DNA of 64,000 bases from Pseudomonadota bacterium (lineage in GTDB: Bacteria > Desulfobacterota > Desulfobulbia > Desulfobulbales > Desulfocapsaceae): NCBI GenBank assembly GCA_018821985.1, contig JAHJKP010000035.1:61942-125941 (forward strand), read 5' to 3'. Below the pieces are notes generated by a model. The model worked only from the letters and a program-made list of their open reading frames with translations. It was not told where the DNA came from and searched no databases. This document shows, piece by piece, positions 36,186-46,249 of the stretch. Position 1 is the first letter of the stretch. Each line of letters begins with the position of its first letter. The translations under genes and the position numbers were made by a program.

Positions 36186-37226
36186 ATGAAAGTAACAGAC
36201 GGCACGACCTACCGCATGCTCCAGACCAATCTTGGCAGGATCAGCACTCGACTTGAAGATCTTCGAGTACAGGGCGCTACCGGCATCAAGATGAGTAAAC
36301 CGTCAGATGATCCGGCCTCAATCCGGCCCGTTCTTACCACCCGGACCCAGATCAGAAGCACCGAACGCTACCTCGATACCATGGGCGTCTCACTGGATAA
36401 AATGGAGGCCACCGACGGCCACCTCGATCATGTGGAAAACATTCTGCAACGGGTCAAGGAAATTACCATTAACTCTATTAACGGAACCATGTCCAAAGCC
36501 GATATGACCGTTTTCGCCGATGAGGTTAGTCATCTACGGCAGGAGCTTCTGGATGCAGCCAACGGCATGGTGGATGGTAAGTATATTTTTTCCGGATACC
36601 AGGAAAACGTCAAACCGTTTATCCCTAATCCCAATTACAATCCCAACCCACCCACTGATCCACTCAACCTCAATCCACCATACGACCCGGCAGACTCAAG
36701 CACCTGGCCCTATATCTACCAGGGAGACCCGAACCCCACTGAACTGGAAATCACCCCGGGTGAAAGGTTACAAACAAACCTGACCGGTAACGATCTGTTC
36801 ATGGGTATCAGCAACAGCGTCATGCAGGCAGGCGCCATCCCACCGGCTGTTGGCTATCCCTCTGACGCCGGAAGAATTGACATCTTCAGCGTTCTCACTC
36901 GGGTAGAAGAGGCCCTGCGCGCTGGCAACATCGATGATCCGGCCGGCGCGGGAGGCGGGCTGCAAGATCAGATGAAAAATCTGGACACAGGAGCCGACCA
37001 GAACCGCCGACTGCGCAGTCAGCTTGGCAACAGGGCCAGTCGGGTTGAAACCGCTATGATGCATCAAGAAGACGTACGGATTGATCTGAACATGATCCTT
37101 TCCCGATACCAGGATGCTGACGCCATCGAGACCTTCGCCGAAATCACCAAACAGGAGACCGCCTTTCAGGCAGCGCTCAGCATCACCGCCAAGATATCCC
37201 AAATCTCTATCCTTGATTATTTCTAG
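36186..37226 (+). CDS. flgL: flagellar hook-filament junction protein FlgL
   Basis: A 346-residue HAP3 protein with flagellin-like D0/D1 ends: MKVTDGTTYRMLQTNLGRIS, GIKMSKPSDDPASIRPVLTT, and a C-terminal helix pair (LGNRASRVETAMMHQEDVRI, ETAFQAALSITAKIS). Residues 145-180 carry a Pro/Asn-rich insertion. It follows flgK after the repeat-bearing 174-bp gap. Confidence 0.95.
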   Translation: MKVTDGTTYRMLQTNLGRISTRLEDLRVQGATGIKMSKPSDDPASIRPVLTTRTQIRSTERYLDTMGVSLDKMEATDGHLDHVENILQRVKEITINSINGTMSKADMTVFADEVSHLRQELLDAANGMVDGKYIFSGYQENVKPFIPNPNYNPNPPTDPLNLNPPYDPADSSTWPYIYQGDPNPTELEITPGERLQTNLTGNDLFMGISNSVMQAGAIPPAVGYPSDAGRIDIFSVLTRVEEALRAGNIDDPAGAGGGLQDQMKNLDTGADQNRRLRSQLGNRASRVETAMMHQEDVRIDLNMILSRYQDADAIETFAEITKQETAFQAALSITAKISQISILDYF

Positions 37227-37258
37227 CAGATAGCATACGTTTGGAAAAGTTCGTTTGC

Positions 37259-37300
37259 AGTATTTTTGTTCCCGTGTTGAAACAGGGGAACAAAAATACT
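37259..37300 (+). terminator. strong hairpin between flgL and csrA
   Basis: Perfect 15-bp stem: AGTATTTTTGTTCCC (37259-37273) with its complement (37286-37300), loop 12 nt. No U-tract follows, so it may act as an mRNA 3'-end stabiliser, processing site or partial terminator rather than an intrinsic terminator. Confidence 0.5.
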
Positions 37301-37349
37301 TGTACCTCAGACATACGTCTGATCTTCATTCATATTACGGAGTTCAACC

Positions 37350-37592
37350 ATGCTGGTTCTTACCAGGAAGCCCGGTGAAGGATTCGTCATCGGGGACGAT
37401 ATAACAATCAAGATTGTCGAGATGAAAGGCGGCGGTGTTCGCATCGGTATCGAAGCGCCTCAAGACAAAAAAATCTACCGGCAGGAGATCTATGACCGTA
37501 TCACCATGGAAAACCGTACCGCTGCACAGTGGAATATGACCGATCTGGACACCCTCAGTGACAACCTTTCAGTGGGAATAAAGAAAAAATGA
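37350..37592 (+). CDS. csrA: carbon storage regulator / translational repressor CsrA
   Basis: An 80-residue CsrA with the conserved start [20 protein letters not shown] and [20 protein letters not shown], including the RNA-contacting N-terminal strand and the VxIGIxAP motif. The tail is about 20 residues longer than in E. coli, as in FliW-dependent CsrA proteins. It overlaps fliW by 4 bp and lies just before flagellin 1, so it probably controls flagellin translation. Confidence 0.97.
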   Translation: MLVLTRKPGEGFVIGDDITIKIVEMKGGGVRIGIEAPQDKKIYRQEIYDRITMENRTAAQWNMTDLDTLSDNLSVGIKKK

Positions 37593-38008
37593 AAAAAATA
37601 GAGACACGCTTTGGCGAAGTTGAATATGATCCCGACAACCTGCTCATCTTTCCAGCCGGCCTGATCGGATTCCCCACCCTGCACTCCTTCATTGTCATGC
37701 CCAACAAAAAAGAGGGCCCGCTGTTCTGGATTCAAAGCGTCGACGATCCAGCCATCGCCTTTGTCCTCACCGATCCAACTAATTTTTTTCTCGATTATGT
37801 GGTTACAGCCGACAATGCAGAACGAAGCTCCTTGCAGATAAGTGAAGAAGATGAGTATTACGTCCTCACTGTGGTTACTGTACCGCCGGACCAGAAGATC
37901 ACCTTAAACCTGGCCGCCCCCATTCTCTTTGCCCCCAAAACCAACCGGGCCATTCAGATTATTCTGGAGAATACGCAATACCAGTCACGAACACCACTTC
38001 CCGGCTAA
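37589..38008 (+). CDS. fliW: flagellar assembly factor FliW
   Basis: A 139-residue protein that binds CsrA (releasing flagellin mRNA) and free flagellin. Motifs [50 protein letters not shown] and [20 protein letters not shown] match the family. It is translationally coupled to csrA (ATGA overlap) and followed by an intrinsic terminator. Confidence 0.97.
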   Translation: MKKIETRFGEVEYDPDNLLIFPAGLIGFPTLHSFIVMPNKKEGPLFWIQSVDDPAIAFVLTDPTNFFLDYVVTADNAERSSLQISEEDEYYVLTVVTVPPDQKITLNLAAPILFAPKTNRAIQIILENTQYQSRTPLPG

Positions 38009-38032
38009 TCGTTATTCTTTTTTTATTATACT

Positions 38033-38064
38033 AGCCTGATCTTTAAAAAGATCGGGCTTTTTTT
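38033..38064 (+). terminator. Rho-independent terminator after fliW
   Basis: AGCCTGATCTTT (38033-38044) pairs with AAAGATCGGGCT (38047-38058) with a single G-U mismatch, followed by a T7 run. Confidence 0.93.
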
Positions 38065-38236
38065 ATTTCATCCCTCTAGTCCATCGCCCTCCCATTTAAG
38101 CACACCTGCGCCGCGGGAAATCAGATTACCGCAGTTCAGGTTTTAACCCGACCACAATACCTACCTGCCAGTCGCATGTAGATCGGTCTTTACCCCGCAA
38201 AATTACTTTTCTCAGGCAATTTGTCTCTTTTCACCC

Positions 38237-38264
38237 TAAAGTATTCCCGCCACCCTGACGAAAA
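38237..38264 (+). promoter_or_regulatory. sigma-28-type promoter of flagellin 1
   Basis: TAAAG (38237-38241), 15 bp, GACGAAAA (38257-38264). The -10 box is weaker than at the other four sites. Predicted start near 38271. Confidence 0.65.
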
Positions 38265-38368
38265 GTGAGTTACCTGCGAGGTACGAAGTAAAGAACATCG
38301 GCCTGAGAGACCGACATTACGTTTGTAAAGATTACGACGCCAAGCTACCCTTTCAAGGAGGATCGACC

Positions 38369-39889
38369 ATGGCACTTACAATCAATACAAACGTTCCATC
38401 ATTAAACGCTCAACGCAATCTTGGTAAATCACAAACAGATTTAGCCCGTTCCATGCAGCGCCTTTCTTCCGGCCTGCGAATCAACTCAGCCAAAGACGAC
38501 GCGGCCGGCCTTGCCATTTCCGACCGGATGACCTCCCAGATCCGCGGCCTGAATCAGGCCTCCCGGAATTCCAACGACGGCATCTCCCTTGCCCAGACAG
38601 CGGAAGGGGCGCTCCAGGAGACCACAAATATCCTCCAACGTATGCGTGAGTTGGCCATCCAGTCAGCAAACGACACCAACAGCTCCTCTGACCGCGCCTC
38701 TCTTCAGGCTGAGGTCAACCAGCTCCAGCAGGAGATGACCAGAATTGCCAGCAGTACCTCCTTTAACGGCCAAAATGTCCTTGATGGCACCTTAGTCAAT
38801 GCCCAGTTTCAGGTAGGTGCCAATGCCAACGAAACGATTTCTTTCTCCATCCCTTCAGCCAAGGCTGCGGAACTGGGGAACCACGACTTAGAATCAACTA
38901 ATGATACCGCAACTGCTATTGAAGCAGCGACGGCCGCTGCTTCTACTGCTCCTGGCAACAACGTAACCCTCCAGACCCTGAGCATTTTTGGCCCTGAAAG
39001 CACTGCAGTATCAACAGTTGCAGTTGCTCTCGCCGACAGCGCCACAATAATTGCCGACAAAATCAACGTCTTGTCCACAGACACCGGTGTAACAGCCGAG
39101 GCTAGGACAACGGCCACCATCTCCGGAATTGGCACCGCCGGAATCGTTACTTTCAAACTGGCCGGCACCAACACCACTGTTGGCGGTGAAATCCCTGTCA
39201 GTGCCTTGGTAGGAGCCGGAGATATTTCATCCCTGGCCAGTGCTATCAATGATCAATCCGGTAACACCGGCATCATCGCAACCCTGAGCGGCGACAAGAC
39301 CGAAATCACCTTGACCCAAGCAGAAGGGTACGATATCAAAATCAGCGACTATACTCATAGTGACGCTACCGATACCATGATTGTCGAGGGCAATGAAAGT
39401 GCCACCCCAACAGCAATCACACTGACCAGCGGCACGACATCCGACTCCACCACTATTGGCGGGAAGGTCTCCTTCTATAGCAATGGTTCTTTCAGTGTGA
39501 GCAGTAACGTTGCCGTCGCAGGTGGCTCTCTATTCAACACCGCCGCCGATGCCGCCAATGGTAGCACCCTGCAATCAATCGATAACGTGGATATAAGTAC
39601 CGTTACCGGCGCTTCCGATGCCATCAGATCCATTGACGGAGCAGTGGGGCAGATTGACCGTATGCGCGGTGACCTTGGCGCTTTGCAAAATCGGTTTGAA
39701 TCTACAATCTCCAATCTGCAAAACGTCTCTGAGAATCTCTCCGCCGCCCGCAGCCGAATCCTCGATGCCGACATCGCCCAAGAGACCTCGGCCATGACTA
39801 AGAACAACATCCTGCAGCAGGCCGGCGTCGCCATCCTCGCTCAGGCCAATCAGACACCGCAACTGGCCCTGCAATTACTGCAAGGATAG
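38369..39889 (+). CDS. fliC: flagellin 1
   Basis: A 506-residue filament subunit. The conserved D0/D1 N-terminus ([40 protein letters not shown]) and C-terminus ([40 protein letters not shown]) frame a Thr/Ser/Ala-rich variable domain (about 170-410) with a Flagellin_IN-like segment. AAGGAGG (38355-38361) lies 7 bp before the ATG in the context UUCAAGGAGGA, shared with flagellin 2 and resembling a CsrA site. It borders the glycosylation island, so the variable domain is a likely target. Confidence 0.97.
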   Translation: MALTINTNVPSLNAQRNLGKSQTDLARSMQRLSSGLRINSAKDDAAGLAISDRMTSQIRGLNQASRNSNDGISLAQTAEGALQETTNILQRMRELAIQSANDTNSSSDRASLQAEVNQLQQEMTRIASSTSFNGQNVLDGTLVNAQFQVGANANETISFSIPSAKAAELGNHDLESTNDTATAIEAATAAASTAPGNNVTLQTLSIFGPESTAVSTVAVALADSATIIADKINVLSTDTGVTAEARTTATISGIGTAGIVTFKLAGTNTTVGGEIPVSALVGAGDISSLASAINDQSGNTGIIATLSGDKTEITLTQAEGYDIKISDYTHSDATDTMIVEGNESATPTAITLTSGTTSDSTTIGGKVSFYSNGSFSVSSNVAVAGGSLFNTAADAANGSTLQSIDNVDISTVTGASDAIRSIDGAVGQIDRMRGDLGALQNRFESTISNLQNVSENLSAARSRILDADIAQETSAMTKNNILQQAGVAILAQANQTPQLALQLLQG

Positions 39890-39906
39890 TCTACTCATCA
39901 TAGACA

Positions 39907-39950
39907 ACAAATAAAGGGGGGGGGGGAGAGCCCTGCCCCCCCTTATTTGT
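39907..39950 (+). terminator. G/C-tract hairpin after flagellin 1
   Basis: ACAAATAA plus a G run (39907-39926) pairs with a C7 run plus TTATTTGT (39936-39950), giving a long stem with one bulge and excess G. The G run is 11 bases (39916-39926). It probably ends or processes the flagellin transcript; the U-tract is poor. Confidence 0.65.
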
Positions 39951-40081
39951 CAACACCTCACTCTCCATCTCCCAGATATAACTTGACTAAATACTTCTCA
40001 CCATGCAGTATGAGTATGTAATATACAATTTGTCCAACCAACCCGTATGCAGTAATTTTTAACCATAGAAATCCTTCCGTT

Positions 40082-43000
40082 ATGACTTCTCCTCTCGAAC
40101 TGATCAATCAGGCACTACAAAAGGCATTGACCTACTACCAGAATAATCAGATGCAAGAGGCGGAAAAACAATTTCAGATCATTCTCAAACTCCAGCCCGA
40201 TCAGCCAGAGGCAAATTATTTTTTAGGCCTCTTAGCCCTCAAAAGACTACGGCCAGTTGAAAGCCTTCCCTATTTTGAAGCCGCTCTGGACACAAGACCA
40301 GAACATGGCCCCTACTGGCTGGCATATATAGATGCCTTAATCAAAGCAGATCAAACAGATTCTGCCCGCCAGACACTGGAGATGGCACAACAGGCTGGCC
40401 TGACAGGCCCGGAAGTTGACATCCTGGCCGTGCGGCTCAATGCTTCAATCAATCAAAAAAATGCCTGCAATCAGCCAGACATTGACGTTCTGCTCTCTTT
40501 ATACACCCAAGGCGACTTTTCCGGTTGTGAACAGTCAGCTCTCCGTATTCTCGAAGATTTCCCCGAAAACGGCTTCACCTGGAAAATCCTCGGAGCGGCG
40601 CTCCAGCAACAAAACAGACCCGAAGAAGCCATTTTTGCCATGCAACAAGCGGTACGTCTGCTGCAGCAAGATCCGGATGCTCACAACAATCTGGGCATTA
40701 CTCTCAAAAGTACAGGAGATCTCAAGGGTTCTGAGAAAGCCCTACGTCAGGCCATCCTCCTTCGTCCAGACTTTGCCGAGGCCCATAATAACCTTGGTGT
40801 CACCCTCATGGCTCTAGGTCGCCTTGCTGAATCAGAAGAGAGCTTACGCCAAGCCCTGAAGCTGCAGCCAAACTATGCCGAGGCCTGGTGTAATCTCGGA
40901 ATCAGTCTGAAAGACCAAGGGCGGCTCGCTGAAGCCGTAACCAGTTTTCAGCAGGCCCTGCAGATTACCCCCTCTTCCGCGGAGGCCTACAATAATTTTG
41001 GCAATTGTGTACAAGGACAGGGCCGATTGTCGGAGGCCGAAGCCCATCTGCGCAAGGCCCTGGAATTGAAGCCGGACTTGGCCGTCGCCTGGAATAATCT
41101 CGCCAATACCCTCCATTGCCAGGGCCGCCTGACAGAATCCCAAGCCTGTTATGAAAAGGCACTTACCCTCAAACCAGATTACTCTGATGCCTTTGACGGC
41201 CTTCTCTTTACCTCAAACTATCACCCCGATGCGAGCAACGAAGACCTCTTTCAGCTCTATCTTCAATACAACAAACAGTTCGGTCTTCCTCTTCAAGGCC
41301 AATGGAAACCTCACACCAACAGCCAGGACACCCAACGCCGCCTGAAAATCGGCTATATCTCCCCTGCTTTTTACAGTCACCCGGTATACCATTTTCTTGA
41401 GCCCCTGCTTAGCAATCATGACAAAGGAAAATTTGAGATCTTTGCCTATTCGGAAACAATCAGAGAAGACCAGGCAACACTCTCCTACAGGCACCATGCG
41501 GATCACTGGACATCGACTATCGGACTCTCCGATGATGAACTGACTCAACAAATCCGCGACGACGGGATCGACATCCTGATTGATCTGGCCGGTCATACCA
41601 GCCGGAACCGGTTAGGCGTCTTTGCCAGAAAACCGGCTCCAGTCTCCCTGCATTGGCTGGATTTTGGCTATACCACCGGACTCTCCGCCATTGATTATTA
41701 TTTGACCGATATTGACAGCGCTCCCATGGGCAGTGAGCACCTCTTTGCCGAGCAGTTATGGAGACTGCCGACTCCTGCGTTTGCCTATCGTCCGGCACCG
41801 GACATGGGTAAGGTGAACCCCTTACCTGCTTTAAAGCGGGAATATGTCACCTTCGGCACCCTGACCCGGGCCATTCGTATCAATCACCGCACCATCCGGG
41901 TCTGGGCGGAGATCCTTCATCAGGTCAAAAACTCACGGCTGATCATCGACAGCGGTAACTTCAAAGAGCGGACAACCCAGGACGCCATAATGGCACAGTT
42001 CGCCGTCCATGAGATAGACAGCAGCCGCCTGCTGATCGGGTATCACAGCCCTCCCTGGGATGTCCTGCGGGACATGGATATCAGCCTCGACTGTTTCCCT
42101 CATAACTCGGGTACGACCTTGTTTGAAAGCCTATACATGGGAGTTCCCTTCATCACCCTGGCGAACCGGCCGGCCATCGGCAGATTAGGAGCATCCATCC
42201 TCGAGGGTGCCGGTCACCCGGAATGGATCGCCCATAGCGAAGAAGAGTACATTGAAAAGGCAGTCACCCTGGCAGGCAATCTTCCCAGGCTGGCAGCCAT
42301 CCGCGACAATTTACGGGATGAGTTAAGAAACTCTCCCCTGATGGACGAGCAGGGTTTTACAAAAAAGGTCGAGGATGCCTATCAACAGATGTTTGCACAA
42401 TGGTGCGCCGCCTCCTCTACGGCAATATCCCCGGCCACAGACCAGGCGGTCACCTGCTACAACCTTGGAGTCAAATACCAGACGGAAAACCGACTTCATG
42501 ATGCCAGGAATCTCTATATTCAAGCAATTAATCTTCGTCAAAATTTCATCGAGGCCAGTAATAATCTGGGGGTTATCTTCCAGCAGGAGGGGAAATTCGA
42601 GGACGCGACAGCATGCCTTCTCCGCACCCTGACCCTGAAGTCGGATTACCCTGATGCCTGGTATAATCTGGGAAACACCTATAAGCTCCAGCATATCCTT
42701 TTACAGGCGGAAGAGGCATATCGAAAAACGCTCGTGCTCCAACCCGACCACGTCAATGCCCTCTACAACCTGGGAAACAACCTCCAGGAACAAGGGCGTC
42801 CGGAAGAGGCAGAAACCTTCCTTCGACAAGCCCTCTCCCTTGCCCCTGATCATATTAATGCCTTCAGCAGCCTGCTCTACACCCTGAACTATCATCCGGA
42901 TAAAAGCCAGGAAGAAATCTTTCAGGCCTATGAAGAATTCAATGCCCGCTTTTTCCTGCCTCGCCAGGCTTCCTGGAAGCCCCACGCCAATAGTCCGCTA

Positions 43001-46000
43001 AGAAACCGACGCCTACGGGTTGCTTATGTCGCTCCGGATTACCGGCAGCATCCAGCCCGTTATTTCCTTATGCCCCTACTTTCCCATCATGACAAATCGA
43101 TGATGGAAATTTATGCCTATATCGAATGCACTGAGAATGAAGCAACAGGGGATCTGTTTTCCGGGTACGTGGATCACTGGCTTGCCACCCGGGGACTGTC
43201 CGACGACCAGCTCAGCGAGCGCATCTGCCATGACGCCATTGACGTTCTTATAGATCTGGCCGGACACACCGCCCATAACCGCCTTGGGGTCTTTGCCGAG
43301 AAACCCGCCCCTGTCTCCCTGCACTGGCTGGATTACGGATATACCACTGGACTGACCGCTATTGATTACTATCTGACTGATCAGATATCAGTCCCTCTGG
43401 AATATGAACGTTTTTTTTCAGAGAAGGTCTGGCACGTCAAAACGCCGGCATTAGCCTATCGTCCCCCGGAGCAGACCGGAGCTGTCAATACCCTACCGGC
43501 GCTAGAAAACGGTTTTATTACCTTCGGCACCCTGACCCGGGCCATACGCATCAACCACCGCACTATCCGTGTCTGGTCCGAAATTTTAAAGAAATGTCCC
43601 GACTCCCGTCTTATCATTAACAGCGGCAGTTACAATGAACCTGGGATGCAGGATGCCCTTGCCTCCCGCTTCACAGAGCACGGCATCGAACGGGAACGCC
43701 TTGATATCGGCTGCACCAGTCCCCCTTGGGATGTGCTGCGCAAAATGGATATCAGCCTCGACTGTTTCCCCCATAATTCCGGCACAACACTGGTGGAAAG
43801 TCTCTATATGGGCGTCCCTTATATCACCCTGGCGGATCGACCCAGCATGGGAAGATTAGGAAGTTCCATTCTGGAGGGTATCAGTCATCCGGAATGGATC
43901 GCCACAAGCGAAGAAGAATATATTTCCAAGGCTATAACACTTACTGTAAATATCCAAGAACTGGCCGCAACCCGAATGAATCTGCGGGAAGATATGACCA
44001 ATAGTCCTTTGATGGATGAAATCGATTTTTCCAGAAAAATGGAAACGGCCTTTCTTAAGATGTTTCGCAAATGGGAAGAGAGTTCGTTAGCAAAACCACC
44101 TGCTGCCGCCGTCAACACTACAAAAACAAAAAATAGTCCAAAAAAACAGCTTCATAAAAAGACATCATCTTCAACAGCACAAACGGCATATCCCCGCCCC
44201 GCCGAGCTCCAGCAACTGGCCCAACTATTTGCCCGCGGGAAGAAAGATGAGGCTCTTTCCTTGGCCACACGCCTGACCAGACAGTTCCCCCGACATGGAT
44301 TTGCCTGGAAGGTATTAGGCCCGCTTCTGTTTCAGAAAGGAATGAGAAAAGAGGCTATTGAGGCCATGACAAGAGCCGTGGAATGTCTCCCAAATGATGC
44401 GGAAGTCCACGCCAATCTAGGTGTCGCCCTGGAGCAGTCCGGCCTCTTTGCCGAGGCCGAACAAAGCTATAAATACGCCATCCGCTGTGACAGAAAACAT
44501 ATTCAGGCCCATTACAATCTTGCCAATATCCTTACAGATCAAAACCGGCTCAACGAAGCTGAAACCGAATACAAGCTTGCTCTCAAATCCAAACCAGACT
44601 ATTTTGAAGCCTGTTGCAACCTGGCAAATATTCTTAAGGATCAAAACCGGCTCAACGAAGCTGAAACATATTACAATCAAGCACTCAAGCTCAAGCCAGA
44701 CTCTCCTGAGGTATATTATAATTTAGGGAATAGTTTAAGAATGCAAACACGCATACCTGAAGCTATAAAATGCTTTTATCAGGCAATTGAGCTTAAGCCG
44801 GAGTTTGCCAAGGCACACAACAACCTGGGGGTTTGTTTCAAAGAACAAGGACTCTTCTCCCAAGCTGAAGCAGCATATCACCAGGCAATCAAACTGGCCC
44901 CTAATTATGCTGACGCTTACAGTAATATGGGCAGCCTTGCCAGTTTGCAAAGTCGAATGAATGAGGCCGAAGACTATTTCAATCGAGCCCTAAAACTAAG
45001 TCCTGATGAAGCCAGAATACACAGCAACCTGTTATTTACCCTCAATTATCATCCCGACAAAAGTGGCAAAGAAATATTTCAACATTATAAAGACTTTAAC
45101 GCCCATTTTGGACTGCCGTTACAAAAAGAGTGGCAAGCTCATGGCAACAATCGCGACGCAACTCGTCGCCTTAGAATTGGATATGTCTGCCCCCAATTCT
45201 GTCACCATCCCATCCAAAATTTCCTGGAGCCACTTCTTGCCAACCATGACAAACAGCAAGTAGAGGTCTATGCCTATAGCGACACTGTCAAGGAAGATGC
45301 TGTCACCAACCGTTACAAAACTTACGTTAATCACTGGGTAGCAACCGCATCTCTCAATGACTTCGACTTGACCCAGCACATCCGCAAGGATAGCATTGAT
45401 ATCCTGATTGATATTGCCGGCCACACTGGTGGCAATCGGCTCTTAGTCTTTGCCCGCAAACCCGCCCCTGTCTCTCTGCACTGGCTGGATTTTGGCTATA
45501 CCACCGGACTCACGGCCATTGATTATTATCTGACCGACAAAGCCACGGTTCCTCCCGGCAGCGAAGATTTGTTTTCCGAAATTCCCTGGAGGTTAGAAAC
45601 ACCCTGTCTGGCTTATCGACCAACAACCGGCATGGGGGAAATTAATACCTTACCGGCTGCCTCTAGGGGCTATGTTAGCTTCGGTACTCTGACTCGGGCG
45701 GTGCGCATTAATTACCGATCCATTCGTATCTGGGCGGAGATTCTCAAAAAAGTTCCATATTCAAAACTGATAATCAACAGCGGCTCTTTTAAGGATCCTG
45801 CCATGTGTAATGAGTTTGCTGACAAGTTTGCCGCTCAAGGCATCGATCGTGATCGTCTGGATATTGGTTACCACAGCCCGCCATGGGATGTTTTACGACA
45901 GATGGATATCGGATTTGACTGCTTTCCCCATAACTCCGGGACAACCCTGTTTGAAAACCTGTATATGGGGATTCCTTTCATCACCCTGGCTGACCGCCCC

Positions 46001-46249
46001 AGTGTCGGCCGTTTGGGCGCATCAATCTTGGAGGGAGTCGGTCATCCGGAATGGATTGCTTACACGGAAGATGAATATATCGAAAAGGCAGTGGCCCTGG
46101 CTGGCGATCTGCCAAAACTGGCCACCCTGCGTGCCAAGCTGCGGCTGGAAATGGAACAGAGTCCCCTGATGGATGAACGCGGCTTTGCCCGAAAAGTGGA
46201 GGCCGCCTACAGAGAAATGTTTACGAAATGGTGTGAGGAACAACAATGA
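40082..46249 (+). CDS. giant protein with three tandem TPR + SPINDLY/OGT-type glycosyltransferase modules
   Basis: 2055 residues: TPRs (about 10-390), GT domain 1 (about 418-773), TPRs (787-950), GT domain 2 (976-1330), a Lys/Ser/Thr linker, TPRs (1375-1665), GT domain 3 (1695-2050). Each GT domain belongs to the GT41 (O-GlcNAc transferase) superfamily: an HP pair corresponding to human OGT H498 (H433 in module 1), DLAGHT or DIAGHT, KPAPVSLHWLD, and PHNSGTTL followed by MGxPxITLA. All three have FGTLTRA(I/V)RIN where OGTs usually have FxxFNxxxKI, so the UDP-phosphate Lys position is Arg (R599, R1156, R1875). GT41 enzymes modify protein Ser/Thr; the location between two flagellin genes makes flagellin the likely substrate. 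The stop overlaps rfbF (ATGA). No strong Shine-Dalgarno is seen; a poor TTGACT-N17-CAGTAT candidate lies at 39983-40011. Confidence 0.9.
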   Translation: MTSPLELINQALQKALTYYQNNQMQEAEKQFQIILKLQPDQPEANYFLGLLALKRLRPVESLPYFEAALDTRPEHGPYWLAYIDALIKADQTDSARQTLEMAQQAGLTGPEVDILAVRLNASINQKNACNQPDIDVLLSLYTQGDFSGCEQSALRILEDFPENGFTWKILGAALQQQNRPEEAIFAMQQAVRLLQQDPDAHNNLGITLKSTGDLKGSEKALRQAILLRPDFAEAHNNLGVTLMALGRLAESEESLRQALKLQPNYAEAWCNLGISLKDQGRLAEAVTSFQQALQITPSSAEAYNNFGNCVQGQGRLSEAEAHLRKALELKPDLAVAWNNLANTLHCQGRLTESQACYEKALTLKPDYSDAFDGLLFTSNYHPDASNEDLFQLYLQYNKQFGLPLQGQWKPHTNSQDTQRRLKIGYISPAFYSHPVYHFLEPLLSNHDKGKFEIFAYSETIREDQATLSYRHHADHWTSTIGLSDDELTQQIRDDGIDILIDLAGHTSRNRLGVFARKPAPVSLHWLDFGYTTGLSAIDYYLTDIDSAPMGSEHLFAEQLWRLPTPAFAYRPAPDMGKVNPLPALKREYVTFGTLTRAIRINHRTIRVWAEILHQVKNSRLIIDSGNFKERTTQDAIMAQFAVHEIDSSRLLIGYHSPPWDVLRDMDISLDCFPHNSGTTLFESLYMGVPFITLANRPAIGRLGASILEGAGHPEWIAHSEEEYIEKAVTLAGNLPRLAAIRDNLRDELRNSPLMDEQGFTKKVEDAYQQMFAQWCAASSTAISPATDQAVTCYNLGVKYQTENRLHDARNLYIQAINLRQNFIEASNNLGVIFQQEGKFEDATACLLRTLTLKSDYPDAWYNLGNTYKLQHILLQAEEAYRKTLVLQPDHVNALYNLGNNLQEQGRPEEAETFLRQALSLAPDHINAFSSLLYTLNYHPDKSQEEIFQAYEEFNARFFLPRQASWKPHANSPLRNRRLRVAYVAPDYRQHPARYFLMPLLSHHDKSMMEIYAYIECTENEATGDLFSGYVDHWLATRGLSDDQLSERICHDAIDVLIDLAGHTAHNRLGVFAEKPAPVSLHWLDYGYTTGLTAIDYYLTDQISVPLEYERFFSEKVWHVKTPALAYRPPEQTGAVNTLPALENGFITFGTLTRAIRINHRTIRVWSEILKKCPDSRLIINSGSYNEPGMQDALASRFTEHGIERERLDIGCTSPPWDVLRKMDISLDCFPHNSGTTLVESLYMGVPYITLADRPSMGRLGSSILEGISHPEWIATSEEEYISKAITLTVNIQELAATRMNLREDMTNSPLMDEIDFSRKMETAFLKMFRKWEESSLAKPPAAAVNTTKTKNSPKKQLHKKTSSSTAQTAYPRPAELQQLAQLFARGKKDEALSLATRLTRQFPRHGFAWKVLGPLLFQKGMRKEAIEAMTRAVECLPNDAEVHANLGVALEQSGLFAEAEQSYKYAIRCDRKHIQAHYNLANILTDQNRLNEAETEYKLALKSKPDYFEACCNLANILKDQNRLNEAETYYNQALKLKPDSPEVYYNLGNSLRMQTRIPEAIKCFYQAIELKPEFAKAHNNLGVCFKEQGLFSQAEAAYHQAIKLAPNYADAYSNMGSLASLQSRMNEAEDYFNRALKLSPDEARIHSNLLFTLNYHPDKSGKEIFQHYKDFNAHFGLPLQKEWQAHGNNRDATRRLRIGYVCPQFCHHPIQNFLEPLLANHDKQQVEVYAYSDTVKEDAVTNRYKTYVNHWVATASLNDFDLTQHIRKDSIDILIDIAGHTGGNRLLVFARKPAPVSLHWLDFGYTTGLTAIDYYLTDKATVPPGSEDLFSEIPWRLETPCLAYRPTTGMGEINTLPAASRGYVSFGTLTRAVRINYRSIRIWAEILKKVPYSKLIINSGSFKDPAMCNEFADKFAAQGIDRDRLDIGYHSPPWDVLRQMDIGFDCFPHNSGTTLFENLYMGIPFITLADRPSVGRLGASILEGVGHPEWIAYTEDEYIEKAVALAGDLPKLATLRAKLRLEMEQSPLMDERGFARKVEAAYREMFTKWCEEQQ

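Larger units (their letters stand above)
38009..38368. other. fliW-flagellin 1 intergenic region
   Basis: This 360-bp gap contains the fliW terminator (38033-38064), a sigma-28-type promoter (38237-38264) and an untranslated leader of about 98 nt for flagellin 1. Positions 38065-38236 show no gene or clear repeat. Unlike three other sigma-28 promoters, this one has no palindromic repeat upstream. Confidence 0.8.

Noticed and set aside
40844..46200. The repetitive OGT-like gene considered as a tandem-repeat or CRISPR-like DNA array
   Set aside because: The similarity is at protein level between TPRs and GT modules; there are no regular direct DNA repeats with spacers, and no cas genes are nearby.
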